Shown: positions 7,764 through 20,481 of the stretch, in pieces | How positions within the stretch are numbered: position 1 is the first letter of the stretch | Layout of the letters: the number at the start of each line of letters is the position of its first letter | Source: Leifsonia sp. AK011 | GTDB lineage: Bacteria; Actinomycetota; Actinomycetes; Actinomycetales; Microbacteriaceae | Assembly (NCBI RefSeq): GCF_013410945.1 | Contig: NZ_JACCCH010000001.1 | Span: 1,240,001 to 1,304,000, forward strand | Length of the DNA stretch: 64,000 nucleotides | Direction of reading: 5' to 3' | Position numbers and translations under genes: made by a program | The notes under the pieces: model-generated | Seen by the model: only the letters and a program-made list of their open reading frames with translations | The model's database searches: none | Told to the model about the DNA's origin: nothing

Positions 7764-8396
7764 ATGGCTGAAGAAGTCAGCAACCACCTCATCACCGAGA
7801 GCCGCACCGAGTTCGGCAAGGGCGCGGCTCGCCGCATCCGTGCCACGGGCAAGATCCCCGCGGTCATCTACGGCCACGGCACCGAGCCCCAGCACGTGAC
7901 CCTCCCGGGCCACGAGGTCGCGCTCATCCTGCGCAAGTCGAACCAGGTTCTGGAGCTCGACATCGCCGGTGCCATCCAGCTCGCGCTCGTGAAGGACGTG
8001 CAGAAGGACCCGGTGCGCCAGATCATCGAGCACATCGACCTCATCGTCGTCCGCAAGGGCGAGAAGGTCACCGTTGACGTGCCCGTGCACCTCGTCGGTG
8101 AGTCCTACCCCGGCACGCTCGCGATGCAGGATGCCAACACCCTCTCGCTCGAGGTTGAGGCAACCCACATCCCCGAGAGCGTTTCCGTCTCGATCGAGGG
8201 ACTCGAGGAGGGCGCACACGTGCTCGCCAAGGACGTCGAGCTGCCCAAGGGCGCCTCGCTCCTCTCCGACCCCGAGCTGCTCGTTGTCGGCATCACCCTT
8301 CCGAAGGCTGCGTCGGCAGACGACGAGGCAGCGGATGCCGCTTCGGCCGAGGCCGGCGCCACTGCTGGCGTCGACGCCGACGAGGCCGCGGAGTAA
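7764..8396 (+). CDS. rplY: 50S ribosomal protein L25/general stress protein Ctc
   Basis: Binds 5S rRNA in the large ribosomal subunit. The 210 residues match the long CTC/TL5 form. The L25 RNA-binding domain (about 1-95) contains [26 protein letters not shown]. The C-terminal TL5 beta domain (about 98-185) contains VPVHLVGES and the acidic Ala-rich tail (about 186-210) is common in actinobacteria. AAGGAG precedes the ATG. It is followed 23 bp later by pth, a conserved pairing. Confidence 0.97.
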   Translation: MAEEVSNHLITESRTEFGKGAARRIRATGKIPAVIYGHGTEPQHVTLPGHEVALILRKSNQVLELDIAGAIQLALVKDVQKDPVRQIIEHIDLIVVRKGEKVTVDVPVHLVGESYPGTLAMQDANTLSLEVEATHIPESVSVSIEGLEEGAHVLAKDVELPKGASLLSDPELLVVGITLPKAASADDEAADAASAEAGATAGVDADEAAE

Positions 8397-8419
8397 CACA
8401 CTCCTCTCGGTACTCCCTC

Positions 8420-9001
8420 GTGGACGACATCTGGCTTGTGGCCGGGCTCGGTAACCCCGGGCCCGGCTACGCCGGAAATCGCCACAACGTCGGCCAGATG
8501 GTGCTGGCCGAGCTCGCCGACCGCGTGTCGGCGACCTTCAAGAACCACAAGGCGAATGCCGCTGTGGCGGAGGGTCGCACCACGCCCGGTGGGCCGCGCT
8601 TCGTGCTGGCGAAGCCGAACACCTACATGAACCTGTCCGGTGGCCCGATCTCCGCGCTGCTCAAGTTCTACAAGCTCGAACCCTCGCGTCTCATCGTTCT
8701 GCACGACGAGCTCGACATCCCCTTCGACACCGTTCGGCTGAAGTTCGGTGGCGGTCACGGTGGCCACAACGGAATCCGTGACACGATCGCCCACCTCGGC
8801 TCCGGCGACTTCACTCGTGTGCGCATCGGCATCGGCCGCCCCCCGGGCCGCCAGCCCGCGGCGGACTTCGTGCTCCGCGACTTCTCCGCCGACGAGCGCC
8901 AGACCCTCCCCAACCTCCTCGTCGATGCAGCGGATGCCGTCGAGCTCATCGCCACCGAGGGCCTCCCAGCTGCCCAGCTCAAGTTCCACACGGCCGGTTG
9001 A
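8420..9001 (+). CDS. pth: Peptidyl-tRNA hydrolase
   Basis: Releases tRNA from peptidyl-tRNA that drops off ribosomes. The 193 residues are typical. The signature [19 protein letters not shown] is near 8-27, with the catalytic His in [16 protein letters not shown] (Asn near 75) and LHDELDIP (Asp near 95) complete the active site, and [11 protein letters not shown] follows. The GTG start suits the length of the family and the 23-bp gap after rplY, with which it is probably co-transcribed. Confidence 0.96.
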   Translation: MDDIWLVAGLGNPGPGYAGNRHNVGQMVLAELADRVSATFKNHKANAAVAEGRTTPGGPRFVLAKPNTYMNLSGGPISALLKFYKLEPSRLIVLHDELDIPFDTVRLKFGGGHGGHNGIRDTIAHLGSGDFTRVRIGIGRPPGRQPAADFVLRDFSADERQTLPNLLVDAADAVELIATEGLPAAQLKFHTAG

Positions 9002-9007
9002 GTCGGA

Positions 9008-9097
9008 CGTCGCTCAGCGACGCTTCGTGCGCTGAGGTGTGGCGCTAGCGCTGGTGTTCAAATGCGCGCGCCCCTTGACGATGCGCGCGCACATTTG
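9008..9097. repeat. Paired palindromes in the pth-mfd gap
   Basis: Two inverted repeats lie in the 222-bp gap. CGTCGCT-C-AGCGACG is at 9008-9022. CAAATGCGCGCG (9059-9070) faces CGCGCGCACATTTG (9084-9097), a near-perfect stem. Neither ends in a T run. CGCTCAGCGACG recurs directly at 9169-9180. They may end the pth transcript. I see no gene in the gap. Confidence 0.4.
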
Positions 9098-9211
9098 CAG
9101 AAAGTTTGCCAAGCAGCGCGCTCATTGTGAGGTCGGAAGGCAATGCGCTACGACCGGTCCTCAGCGCGCGCTCAGCGACGTCCGGCCACGAATGGCGTCG
9201 GCGGGCCGAAC

Positions 9212-9217
9212 TAGACT
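9212..9217 (+). promoter_or_regulatory. -10 hexamer TAGACT, leaderless spacing (mfd)
   Basis: TAGACT is followed by six bases and the GTG at 9224. No Shine-Dalgarno sequence is present, so a leaderless mRNA is likely. Confidence 0.55.
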
Positions 9218-9223
9218 CGTGCG

Positions 9224-12799
<3,576 letters not shown>

Positions 12800-12845
12800 G
12801 CCCAATGGCCTAGTGCCGCGGTGAAGTCAGTGCGAGCATGGCCCC

Positions 12846-15296
12846 ATGACCGCACCGAGTGTCACCTGGCCCCTTCGTGAGATCACCGGGCCGAGCGAGG
12901 AGATCCTCGCCCAACTGGACACGTGGTGGCGCACCGCCAACTACCTGTCGGTGGGGCAGATCTACCTGCTCGCCAACCCGCTGCTGCGCGAGCCCCTCAC
13001 ACGCGATCACATCAAACCGCGGTTGCTCGGTCACTGGGGCACGACACCGGGCCTCAACCTGATCTACGCGCACCTCAACCGGGTGATCCGCGAGCGTTCG
13101 CTCAGCACGATCTACATCGCGGGCCCTGGCCACGGCGGGCCCGGAATGGTGGCCAACGCCTACCTGGATGGCACCTACACGGAGCTCTACAACACGATCG
13201 ACCACACCGAGGAGGGGCTGCGGAGACTGTTCCGCCAGTTCTCGTTCCCGGGTGGCATCCCGAGCCATGCTGCGCCCGAGACGCCCGGTTCCATCCACGA
13301 GGGGGGTGAACTCGGCTACTCCCTGTCGCACGCCTACGGTGCCGCCTTCGACAACCCTGACTTGCTGGTGGCAGCCGTGGTGGGCGACGGTGAGGCCGAG
13401 ACCGGCCCGCTGGCGACGAGCTGGCACTCCAACAAGTTCGTCGACCCGCTGCGCGATGGCGTTGTGCTGCCGATCCTGCACCTCAACGGCTACAAGATCG
13501 CCAACCCGACTGTGCTTGCGCGCATCCCCGAGGCCGAGCTTCTCGAACTCATGCGGGGCTACGGCCACACGCCATACCTCGTCTCCGGCGGCTTCGATGG
13601 CGAGGACCCGATCGAGGTCCACAAGCGTTTCGCCGAGACCCTGGATGCCGCGCTCAACCAGATCGCGCAGATCAAGGCCGAGGCATCCGACGGCACTCTC
13701 GACGGTCGACCGGCGTGGCCCATGATCATCCTCAGGTCCCCGAAGGGGTGGACTTGCCCCGCCTTCATCGATGGGCACCCCGCCGAGAACAACTGGCGCT
13801 CGCACCAGGTGCCGCTCGCGAATGCCCGCGACACGGAGGAGCACACGCGCCTGCTCGAGTCGTGGCTGCGGTCCTATGGCCCGGAGGAGCTGTTCGACGA
13901 GTCGGGCGCTGCTGTGGCCCTCGCGACCGCACTCGCGCCGGAGGGCGACCTGCGCATGAGCGCCAACCCGCACGCGAACGGCGGCCTACTGCGCAAAGAC
14001 CTGCGGCTGCCAGACTTCCGCGAGTACGCGGTGGATGTCCCGAGCCCAGGCGGTTCCGTGAGCGAGGCCACGAGCGTCCTCGGCCAGTGGCTGCGGGATG
14101 TCATCACTCAGAATCCGGACAACTTCCGCATCTTCGGACCGGACGAGACAGCGTCCAACCGCCTGTCGGCCGTCTTCGAGGTCACCGACAAGCAGTGGGA
14201 CGCCGAGCGGTGGCCGATCGACGACGACAACCACCTCGCGCGTGCGGGCCGCGTGATCGAGATGCTGAGCGAGCACCAGTGCCAGGGTTGGTTGGAGGGT
14301 TACCTGCTGACCGGTCGGCACGGGCTGCTCAACTCGTATGAGGCGTTCATCCACATCGTCGACTCGATGTTCAACCAGCACGCGAAGTGGCTGAAGACGA
14401 GCGCCCACATCCCGTGGCGTCGGCCGATCTCATCCCTCAACTACCTGCTGAGCTCGCACGTCTGGCGGCAGGACCACAACGGCCTCTCGCACCAGGACCC
14501 GGGCTTCATCGATCACGTCGTCAACAAGAAGGCCTCGGTCGTCCGCGTCTACCTGCCCTTCGACGCCAACACGCTGCTCTCCACCTACGACCACTGCCTG
14601 CGGTCGGTCGACTACGTCAACGTGGTTGTCGCGGGCAAGCAGCCCGCGCCCAACTGGCTCACGATGGAGCAGGCCATCGAGCACTGCACGCGCGGGCTCG
14701 GCATCTTCACCTGGGCGGGCACGGAGGTTGCGGGGGAGGAGCCGGATGTTGTGCTGGCGTCGGCGGGGGATGTCCCGACCCTCGAGATGCTCGCAGCCGT
14801 CTCGATCCTGCGCGAACGCGTGCCGGAGCTGCGGCTGCGCGTGGTGAACGTGGTGGACCTCATGCGTCTCCAGAGCGAGCACGAGCATCCGCACGGTCTC
14901 TCCGACCGCGAGTACGACGCGATCTTCACGACCGACAAGCCCGTCGTGTTCGCGTACCACGGGTACCCGTGGCTCATCCATCGCCTCACCTACAAGCGCC
15001 ACGGCCACGACAACCTCCACGTCCGCGGGTACAAGGAGGAGGGCACCACGACCACACCGTTCGACATGGTGATGCTCAACGATCTGGACCGCTACAAGCT
15101 CGTCATCGACGTGCTCGATCGTGTGCCCGGCCTCGCCGAGCGCGAGGGTCAGCTGCGCCAGGAGATGCAGGATGCCAGGCACCGCGCCCGCGCGTACACC
15201 CGCGATCACGGCGAGGACATCCCCGAAGTCGCAGAGTGGTCGTGGGAGGGGGGAGTCGGTGCCCGCTTCGATGCGACGGGCGACGACAACGCCTAG
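12846..15296 (+). CDS. xfp: Phosphoketolase (Xfp family)
   Basis: Thiamine-diphosphate enzyme cleaving xylulose 5-phosphate (and often fructose 6-phosphate) with phosphate to acetyl phosphate plus glyceraldehyde 3-phosphate (or erythrose 4-phosphate). The 816 residues are family length. [47 protein letters not shown] and the ThDP motif GDGEAETGP (near 178) are diagnostic. [23 protein letters not shown] and [16 protein letters not shown] are in the C-terminal half. No acetate kinase or phosphotransacetylase is next to it, so acetyl phosphate use is encoded elsewhere. Donor specificity cannot be assigned by eye. The ATG has no clear ribosome binding site. Confidence 0.96.
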   Translation: MTAPSVTWPLREITGPSEEILAQLDTWWRTANYLSVGQIYLLANPLLREPLTRDHIKPRLLGHWGTTPGLNLIYAHLNRVIRERSLSTIYIAGPGHGGPGMVANAYLDGTYTELYNTIDHTEEGLRRLFRQFSFPGGIPSHAAPETPGSIHEGGELGYSLSHAYGAAFDNPDLLVAAVVGDGEAETGPLATSWHSNKFVDPLRDGVVLPILHLNGYKIANPTVLARIPEAELLELMRGYGHTPYLVSGGFDGEDPIEVHKRFAETLDAALNQIAQIKAEASDGTLDGRPAWPMIILRSPKGWTCPAFIDGHPAENNWRSHQVPLANARDTEEHTRLLESWLRSYGPEELFDESGAAVALATALAPEGDLRMSANPHANGGLLRKDLRLPDFREYAVDVPSPGGSVSEATSVLGQWLRDVITQNPDNFRIFGPDETASNRLSAVFEVTDKQWDAERWPIDDDNHLARAGRVIEMLSEHQCQGWLEGYLLTGRHGLLNSYEAFIHIVDSMFNQHAKWLKTSAHIPWRRPISSLNYLLSSHVWRQDHNGLSHQDPGFIDHVVNKKASVVRVYLPFDANTLLSTYDHCLRSVDYVNVVVAGKQPAPNWLTMEQAIEHCTRGLGIFTWAGTEVAGEEPDVVLASAGDVPTLEMLAAVSILRERVPELRLRVVNVVDLMRLQSEHEHPHGLSDREYDAIFTTDKPVVFAYHGYPWLIHRLTYKRHGHDNLHVRGYKEEGTTTTPFDMVMLNDLDRYKLVIDVLDRVPGLAEREGQLRQEMQDARHRARAYTRDHGEDIPEVAEWSWEGGVGARFDATGDDNA

Positions 15297-15313
15297 CTGC
15301 GGGTGGGCATAGC

Positions 15314-15319
15314 TAGAAT
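15314..15319 (+). promoter_or_regulatory. -10 hexamer TAGAAT, leaderless spacing
   Basis: TAGAAT is followed by six bases and the ATG at 15326. Confidence 0.55.
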
Positions 15320-15325
15320 CTCGGA

Positions 15326-16060
15326 ATGCCCCTCACCAACCCGCGACCCGGTCTGTTCCGGGCCCGGGCCGACAAGAGGTTGGCTTGGCACGTCATCTCG
15401 CCCAACGCCGAGAAATCCGTCGAAGAGCTTGAGCGCGAGTGGCACTCCCTCTATGACAAGACCAATCCGTCGAGGGCAAGACGGGTGGCTCGACACGTCC
15501 TGCCGTGGATTGCGGCCATCGCGACACTCTTCGGCATTGCCTCGCTCATAGTTCCGGCCGAAACACTGGGTTCCCCGTTTTCGGACATCCTGCCAATAGG
15601 GCTGGCCATCGCCTGCGTTGTTGGCGCGCTCTTCGCGGCGTTGATCGCATATTTGCCCTTCGCGACGCCGTATGTCGCACCGCACATCATGCACGACAGC
15701 CTTCTCGAGCTACGACCGGAGGTTGTCGGGTGGGCGAACGACGAAACCCCTGTCGCCGATATCTGGCGCGTCCAGCGGGCACTCTTCGAGCTTGAGCAGA
15801 TTCAGGATGCCGCGTTCCACTGGAGAGTCGGTATCGACGAGGAGGCTATCGCCGAGCCGGAGTGGGCATCGGCGAGTATCGTCAAGCCGTTCCTGATCGA
15901 GCAACTGGTGGCCAGGGCCGATGCTCTCGTCGCCGTGGCGCAGGGTGTCGATTTCCCCGTCCCCCCTTCGTTGCTCTCGGACGTGGCAAAGGAAGCCAGC
16001 GAACAGCTCTCGACCGGTGGGTCGACTCCTCCCGGGAGTGTTGTCTCCGACACCGTGTAG
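15326..16060 (+). CDS. Hypothetical two-span membrane protein
   Basis: A 244-residue protein I do not recognise. The N-terminal 55 residues are charged, including an EELEREWHSLYDK segment. Two hydrophobic segments follow at about 58-78 and 88-110. The remaining C-terminal half is soluble and acidic-to-neutral, with a TPPGSVVSDTV tail. Its codon use is slightly less biased than its neighbours. It has its own leaderless promoter. The downstream ABC exporter gene starts 9 bp after its stop, so the two may be linked. Confidence 0.75.
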   Translation: MPLTNPRPGLFRARADKRLAWHVISPNAEKSVEELEREWHSLYDKTNPSRARRVARHVLPWIAAIATLFGIASLIVPAETLGSPFSDILPIGLAIACVVGALFAALIAYLPFATPYVAPHIMHDSLLELRPEVVGWANDETPVADIWRVQRALFELEQIQDAAFHWRVGIDEEAIAEPEWASASIVKPFLIEQLVARADALVAVAQGVDFPVPPSLLSDVAKEASEQLSTGGSTPPGSVVSDTV

Positions 16061-16069
16061 AACGGTCTC

Positions 16070-17890
16070 ATGGCAGCCCCGCGTCGCAATCGACGAATCC
16101 AGCAGTCCAACTTCGGGCCCAAACAGTACTTCGTCGCCGCGCGGGACATCGCCAAGCTGACGTGGGAGACCACTCCAGGCACGATCATCATCCAGATCGC
16201 CGGCGCCCTCATCACCGCCATCCTGCCGATCGTCACGACCTACTTCGCTGCCCTCACGACGACCGCTCTCGGCGACGCCTTCGCTGGCGACCCCGAGGCC
16301 GGTGGTCGCGCCATCACCTACGTGATCATCACGGGTGTGCTCGGCCTCGCCCTGACGGGATGGCGCAGCCTCGAGCAGTACGTGCAGCGCCTCATGCGCT
16401 ACGCCCTTGAGGCGAAGGTGAGCGACATCATGTACGAGCGGTTCCTGTCCCTCGAGTTCTGGCGCTATGACGACAAGGACACGATCGACATGTACGACCG
16501 CGCGCAGCGGTTCTCGCTCTTCTACGCGCAGGCTTTCACGACCCTGTCCCGGATGCTCTCCCAGGTGATCACGCTCGTGGCGAGTGTCATCGCCCTCCTC
16601 CTGGTGGGCTGGTGGCTCGCCGTCATCCTCGTGGTGGCGATCATCCCGGGCGTCTACCTACAGTTCTCGCTGTCGCGCGCCCAGGTGCGGCACTGGAACT
16701 CCACCGTCGACGTGCGGCGCGCCAAGGGCACGATCGAGCGGCAGCTGTTCCAGCCCGAGCACATCGCCGAGCTGCGGCTCTACGGCATGGTCCGCTACCT
16801 GCTGAACCTGCGCCAGGACCTTCGGGATGCCGACGAACGCGAGCGCATCGTGTTCGAGAGGAAGTTCATCCTCAAGCGCCTCGCGGCCGACGCGCTCGAG
16901 CTCGCTGCGCAGGTCGGATCGCTGCTCTGGGTGACGTTCCAGATCATCGCCCACCTCCAGCCCATCGGACAGTTCCTCTACGTGCAGCAGATCGTGCAGC
17001 GGGCGCTCACCGCGATGAACAGTTTCGTCACGGAGGTCAGTTCGCTCGACGAGCAGCTCGCGAACCTCTTCGACTACCAGGAGTTCATGGCTCTCGACGT
17101 GCGCCAGGGTGGCGATCGTGAGCTCGGGGGGCCACCGAAGCAGATCCGGGTGGAGCACGTGTCGTTCCGGTATCCGTCGTCGGAGCACGACGTGTTGAAG
17201 GATGTCTCGCTCACCATCGATCGCGGACAGCGCGTGGCGATCGTCGGCGAGAACGGTGCAGGCAAGTCCACGCTCATCAAGCTTCTGAGCGGACTCTACG
17301 CTCCGACATCCGGCCAGGTCACACTCGATGGGACCCCGATCGGTGACTTCGCCCTCGACTCCTGGCACAAGCAGCTCGCGGTGCTGCAGCAGGACTTCCT
17401 CAGCTACAGTTTCGCCACCGCCCGTGACAACGTCTTCTACGGCAAGGTGTCGAAGCCGTTCAACCGCGAGGCCTTCGAGGAGGCGCTCGCCAAGGCCGAG
17501 GCGGGGGAGTTCATCGCCAAGCTGCCGAAGGGCGAGGACAGCTACGTGTCACCGTGGATGGCGCATCCCGATGGCACCAACGGTGTCGATCTCTCGGGCG
17601 GCCAATGGCAGCGCATGGCGCTCGCCCGCAACTTCTATCGCCAGGCGCCCGTGATCATCCTCGACGAGCCGACCTCGGCGATCGATGCGCTCGCCGAGTC
17701 GCGCATCTTCAATCACCTGTTCGCGAGCAACGACCAGACTCTCATCATCATCAGCCACCGGTTGACGACGATCGAGCGTGCCGACGTGATCTACATGCTG
17801 GTGGACGGTCGCGTCGCCGAGCGGGGCACGGCGAAGGAGCTCATCGAGAAGCGCGGCGCGTTCTACACGATGTTCGAGTCGCAGATCTAG
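16070..17890 (+). CDS. ABC transporter, fused permease/ATPase (exporter type)
   Basis: A half-transporter of 606 residues with an N-terminal transmembrane domain (about 30-330, six hydrophobic segments) and a C-terminal ATPase. Walker A GENGAGKSTLIKLL is near 393, the Q-loop lies in LAVLQQDFLSYSF, the signature LSGGQWQRM near 508, Walker B VIILDEPTSAID near 527 and the H-loop IISHRLTT near 562. Such proteins dimerise and export lipids, peptides or drugs; the substrate is unknown. The start lies 9 bp after the preceding gene. A TAGAAC hexamer overlapping that gene's stop is at leaderless distance, so separate transcription is also possible. Confidence 0.92.
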   Translation: MAAPRRNRRIQQSNFGPKQYFVAARDIAKLTWETTPGTIIIQIAGALITAILPIVTTYFAALTTTALGDAFAGDPEAGGRAITYVIITGVLGLALTGWRSLEQYVQRLMRYALEAKVSDIMYERFLSLEFWRYDDKDTIDMYDRAQRFSLFYAQAFTTLSRMLSQVITLVASVIALLLVGWWLAVILVVAIIPGVYLQFSLSRAQVRHWNSTVDVRRAKGTIERQLFQPEHIAELRLYGMVRYLLNLRQDLRDADERERIVFERKFILKRLAADALELAAQVGSLLWVTFQIIAHLQPIGQFLYVQQIVQRALTAMNSFVTEVSSLDEQLANLFDYQEFMALDVRQGGDRELGGPPKQIRVEHVSFRYPSSEHDVLKDVSLTIDRGQRVAIVGENGAGKSTLIKLLSGLYAPTSGQVTLDGTPIGDFALDSWHKQLAVLQQDFLSYSFATARDNVFYGKVSKPFNREAFEEALAKAEAGEFIAKLPKGEDSYVSPWMAHPDGTNGVDLSGGQWQRMALARNFYRQAPVIILDEPTSAIDALAESRIFNHLFASNDQTLIIISHRLTTIERADVIYMLVDGRVAERGTAKELIEKRGAFYTMFESQI

Positions 17891-17911
17891 GCAGCAGACT
17901 CGGCAACAGTT

Positions 17912-18751
17912 CTAGCCAGCCGGCGGGGCATCCGCTGCGGGCTTTTCCGCCACCGCAGCAGTGGATGCCGCGCGCATGGGTGTGCGCGAGATGATCCGCT
18001 GCTCGCGCCCATCGATCTTGTGCGCATCGAACAGCACGGCCGGGAGCAGCACGAGCGAGCGCAGGTCCACGAGGATGTGCACGATGATCGGCACGAGGAT
18101 GGTTCCGGTCGCGACGTAGGCGAACATCATGGCGAGGCCGACGACGGATGTACCGACCACTCCCGTCACCCCCTGGTACGAGTGCAGCGCTCCAAACAGC
18201 AGCACCGAGACCACGAGCGCGAGGATCGCACTTCCCGATGCGCCGTAGAGCACCGCGGGCACGGCGAGCCGGAACATGAGCTCTTCCGAGATTCCCGCGT
18301 TGATCGACAGCGCCCAGCCGATCCGGAGTTCCTGCTTGTTGCGGGGGAGCATCGCCCCGATGTCGCCGATCATGATCGGCTCCTCGGGACTTCGTCGAGC
18401 GGCGACGAGCCCGGCCACCGTGAGGCCCGCGAAGACGAGCACGATCCCGATGACGAGCGCCCACCCCACCCACGGCAGGATTGGGATCCAGCTCTGCAAC
18501 TGGTATCGAAGTGGAGTGACGAACTGCCAGGACAACGCGAGCAGCACCACGGAGAGCAACCCGATCGAGAGCACCGAGTTGCGGAGCCATTTGTGCAGCA
18601 TCGCCTGCCGCCGCAGCGTCGTGCGGTAGCGCTTGAAGCGCTGGTACTCCCGGCGGTCCCGCCGGATCGCACGAAGCACCAGCAGCGCGAGTAGCGCCGC
18701 GAAGGCCACCCAGAGCACCGCCGGGGTGAACGGCCAGTCGACGGGAAGCAT
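17912..18751 (-). CDS. CPBP-family intramembrane metalloprotease
   Basis: Membrane protein of 279 residues from the ATG at 18751 (292 from a TTG at 18790). It has multiple hydrophobic segments and the CAAX-protease/bacteriocin-processing signature: SEELMFR in the second conserved motif, GALHSYQG in the third and VHILVDLRS in the fourth, supplying Glu, His and Asp/Asn ligands. These enzymes cleave within or near the membrane; targets are unknown here. The ATG is chosen because it removes a Cys/Arg-rich, non-hydrophobic N-terminus. It is convergent with the ABC exporter and separated by 21 bp. Confidence 0.85.
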   Translation of the reverse strand: MLPVDWPFTPAVLWVAFAALLALLVLRAIRRDRREYQRFKRYRTTLRRQAMLHKWLRNSVLSIGLLSVVLLALSWQFVTPLRYQLQSWIPILPWVGWALVIGIVLVFAGLTVAGLVAARRSPEEPIMIGDIGAMLPRNKQELRIGWALSINAGISEELMFRLAVPAVLYGASGSAILALVVSVLLFGALHSYQGVTGVVGTSVVGLAMMFAYVATGTILVPIIVHILVDLRSLVLLPAVLFDAHKIDGREQRIISRTPMRAASTAAVAEKPAADAPPAG

Positions 18752-18790
18752 CCCACCATCGTCGCACTCACTCCCTGAACACCGCCGCAA

Positions 18791-19042
18791 ATGCCGGTCC
18801 CTTTACCCCGCTCCGCACCCAGGTCCTCGCCCGAACCCCCGTCCCAGGCCGTCGTCCGAACCCCCGCCCGCACCAGACCCTCGCTCGAACTCCGGGCCCG
18901 CCCCGCCCCCGCGCGCCCACCGCCGCACTCCGCCCCCACCAGCGCCCGCCCCCCGGGCAACTACCCACGGACCTCCCCGAGCACCGGCACGGGAACCGGC
19001 CCTCGTCCGCACCCCGACTCAGGGCGCAGCGCCCGCGCAGCA
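18791..19042. other. C-rich, strand-biased intergenic tract with G-quadruplex potential
   Basis: About 250 bases are strikingly C-rich on the plus strand. Degenerate repeats occur, for example TCGCCCGAACCCCCG, TCGTCCGAACCCCCG and TCGCTCGAACTCCGG. On the minus strand, 18897-18954 contains at least six runs of three or more G, enough for a quadruplex. Both flanking genes read leftward, so their transcript would be G-rich here. I see no credible protein. Confidence 0.6.
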
Positions 19043-20338
19043 TCAGAGCCTCGGCAGAATCGGATTGTTGTGCTCCAGCACCGTCCGGTCGCCATCCCCT
19101 CTGTCGAGCCAGTAGACCGTGCCTTCTCGAACGATCCGCCAGTGCCGGTTGTGGACCACCCGATGGTGGTGTCGACAGAGGAGCACTCCATCGTCAACGG
19201 AGGTTTCCCCGTCATCCCGGAACCACTCCTTGGTGTGATGTGCCTCACACCACTCGGGCGGTCGCCCACAGCCGGGGAACAGGCACCCGCCGTCGCGGGC
19301 AGCGAGCGCCACCCGCATCCTCGGCGTGTGGTGGCGCTGGGTTCGTCCCACATTCAGCACCCGACCATCCGAGTCGAATTCGACGGGAACAATGCCCGCG
19401 TCACACGCAACCCGGGCTGCAGTCTCCACCGAGACGAGCTGAGTCTGTCCCTCGAGCTGGGCGAAGCCGACGCCCGCCCGCAGGTCCTTGCCGGCGACAT
19501 GTACCCGCACGCCCACCCGACGCGCCCCGAACACCGCGCCGCGGTCGGCGCGTGTGGCGAGTGCGACGATGTCCACGAGGGCGTCTGCGAGCAGCTGCGG
19601 AATGGTGCGGCTGTCCTCCGTGTCTGATCCCGCCGGTGCCGCCGACGGATCGACGAATCGGGGCCCGCCCCGCCGAGGTGATGTCGCAGCGTCGATCGCT
19701 CCGCTCACCACCGCGGCAGATTCCGGGTCGAGCAGGCCACTGATGCGTGTCATCCCGTCGGGCTGGGGAGTGAGCGAGAGGAACCGTCGTTCTCTGAGCT
19801 CCTCCTCGCGCGCGGGGACGCCAGCAACATCGAGCTCGGAGCGCACGCGGCGGGCGCGCATGGCGAGTTCGTCGAGGGTCAACCCCGGCGCGGACTCCAC
19901 AAGGACGGTCGCGGCCCGCGCCAGGTCCCCCTCGGCGACGGCACCCGGCGCACCGAGCCCCGCTCGAACGACGTCCGCACCTTCGAGGGACAGCCTCCCG
20001 TCTCCCACAGCCACGGCGACGGTCTTCAGCCACGGCGCCGGCTCTGACACGAGTGCGCCGATTCTGACGAGGGTGCCGGCATCCCGCTTGCTGAGCCCGG
20101 TCATGCGAGCAACAAGTGATTCAGGCGTGCGCTCGCCGCGGGACTGTGCGAGACCTGCGGCCCCGAGTTCCCGCCGAGACCGTTCGGCGATCTCCGCCGC
20201 AACCGCTGCTGCGCCCGCATCCACGAGTCGACGTGCAGCGGCGAAAGCGGCCTGCTCCGCGAGGAGATCGTCGTCGCCGAGGCGCGCTGCATCCTCACGA
20301 GAGAACGCGCGGAGCGCGGGGAGTTCGACAACGGGCAT
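19043..20338 (-). CDS. DUF222 protein with C-terminal HNH endonuclease domain (13E12-like)
   Basis: A 431-residue protein. The helical DUF222 region covers roughly 20-320. The HNH nuclease motif is near 350-405: CLFPGCGRPPEWCEAHHTKEW, then DGVLLCRHHHRVVH with paired zinc Cys and catalytic His. The family is abundant in actinobacteria (13E12 repeat proteins of mycobacteria), and its biological role is unsettled. The start at 20338 is chosen over the longer frame to 20425 because a TATCAT -10 lies at leaderless distance and an SOS-box-like palindrome lies in the would-be extension. That suggests LexA control, as reported for several mycobacterial relatives. Confidence 0.88.
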   Translation of the reverse strand: MPVVELPALRAFSREDAARLGDDDLLAEQAAFAAARRLVDAGAAAVAAEIAERSRRELGAAGLAQSRGERTPESLVARMTGLSKRDAGTLVRIGALVSEPAPWLKTVAVAVGDGRLSLEGADVVRAGLGAPGAVAEGDLARAATVLVESAPGLTLDELAMRARRVRSELDVAGVPAREEELRERRFLSLTPQPDGMTRISGLLDPESAAVVSGAIDAATSPRRGGPRFVDPSAAPAGSDTEDSRTIPQLLADALVDIVALATRADRGAVFGARRVGVRVHVAGKDLRAGVGFAQLEGQTQLVSVETAARVACDAGIVPVEFDSDGRVLNVGRTQRHHTPRMRVALAARDGGCLFPGCGRPPEWCEAHHTKEWFRDDGETSVDDGVLLCRHHHRVVHNRHWRIVREGTVYWLDRGDGDRTVLEHNNPILPRL

Positions 20339-20344
20339 GTCTCC

Positions 20345-20350
20345 ATGATA
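20345..20350 (-). promoter_or_regulatory. -10 hexamer TATCAT, leaderless spacing (DUF222-HNH gene)
   Basis: Minus-strand TATCAT is followed by six bases and the ATG at 20338. Confidence 0.5.
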
Positions 20351-20359
20351 GGCGAATAT

Positions 20360-20375
20360 TAGAACATGTGTTCGA
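20360..20375. promoter_or_regulatory. SOS box (LexA site) TAGAACATGTGTTCGA
   Basis: It matches the actinobacterial LexA consensus TCGAAC-N4-GTTCGA at 11 of 12 arm positions. It overlaps where the -35 of the DUF222-HNH promoter would be, so LexA would block transcription until DNA damage. It also lies about 110 bases before the divergent MFS gene. Confidence 0.7.
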
Positions 20376-20481
20376 GGTGAGGATAAGAAAATGCTGATCA
20401 GAGCTGTGGAGGAGAAGAGGTGCAAGCGCAGCCCTCACGTGCCGACGGAATATTGCGCACTCTGCAAGACTTGACCCCGCT

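Noticed and set aside
20339-20425. Longer start for the DUF222-HNH gene
   Set aside because: The extension would be encoded by the SOS box and promoter; the shorter ATG fits the family and the -10 spacing.
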